A stretch of 5,538 bases of DNA, taken from NCBI GenBank assembly GCA_015490055.1, contig WFYP01000005.1:1-5538 (forward strand), written 5' to 3'. The notes under the pieces are model-generated. The model was not told the DNA's origin and did no database searches. It saw nothing but the letters and a program-made list of their open reading frames with translations. Position numbers and translations under genes: made by a program. Within the stretch, counting starts at the first letter, position 1. Each line of letters starts with the position of its first letter. This stretch comes from Nitratifractor sp. GTDB lineage: Bacteria > Campylobacterota > Campylobacteria > Campylobacterales > Sulfurovaceae. Shown in pieces: positions 5,504 through 5,538 of this stretch.

Positions 5504-5538
5504 GTTTTATTTAAAAAACTTTTCTCTATATTTAAAAT

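Noticed and set aside
5504..5538. GTTTT/AAAAC stem and the repeated TCTCTAT words near the right edge
   Set aside because: These are short and low complexity; they cannot be told apart from random AT-rich sequence.

Overview
The window is AT-rich bacterial DNA (for example, only 9 G/C in positions 301-360). It reads like a member of the Campylobacterota (the Campylobacter/Sulfurimonas/Arcobacter side of the former Epsilonproteobacteria). That placement is an inference. It rests on the low GC, on promoters that are extended -10 boxes (TGnTATAAT) without a recognisable -35, and on a lutABC lactate-oxidation operon of the kind experimentally linked to L-lactate use in Campylobacter jejuni (Cj0075c-Cj0073c). 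Sequence alone does not give the genus.

Layout. Positions 1-213 are mostly non-coding. They hold a possible C-terminal end of a plus-strand membrane protein (stop at 68-70), a weak terminator-like stem with a T-run (78-111), and a perfect 10-bp hairpin (165-194). Two minus-strand genes for exported proteins follow. The first (214-1158) is a YkuD-family L,D-transpeptidase or L,D-carboxypeptidase with an unusual lysine/arginine-rich tail of about 175 residues. The second (1279-2484) is a secreted, all-helical protein of unknown function that resembles (alpha/alpha)6-toroid carbohydrate-active proteins. An 83-bp divergent intergenic region (2485-2567) carries back-to-back extended -10 promoters embedded in a 12-bp-arm inverted repeat. 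On its right, a tightly packed plus-strand operon runs lutA (2568-3308), lutB (3295-4575), lutC (4562-4999) and a YchJ-like SEC-C protein (4996-5448). Its genes overlap by 14, 14 and 4 nt. The last 90 bases hold a short AT-only hairpin and T-runs.

How the genes work together. LutA, LutB and LutC together form the iron-sulfur, NAD-independent L-lactate dehydrogenase system that oxidises lactate to pyruvate and passes electrons to the respiratory chain. LutC here is markedly short (145 aa) and seems to lack the middle of its LUD domain. The YchJ-like protein is translationally coupled to lutC; its role is unknown, but its C-terminal SEC-C motif predicts a bound zinc. The two minus-strand genes have predicted signal peptides and probably act on the cell envelope. 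They are not obviously related to lactate metabolism, although the shared divergent promoter region could link their expression to lut.

No mobile element, CRISPR array, tRNA or rRNA was seen. The window is mostly ordinary metabolism and envelope genes. The points most worth a second look are the basic tail on the YkuD protein, the symmetric divergent promoter, the shortened LutC, and the SEC-C protein fused into the lut operon by translational coupling.
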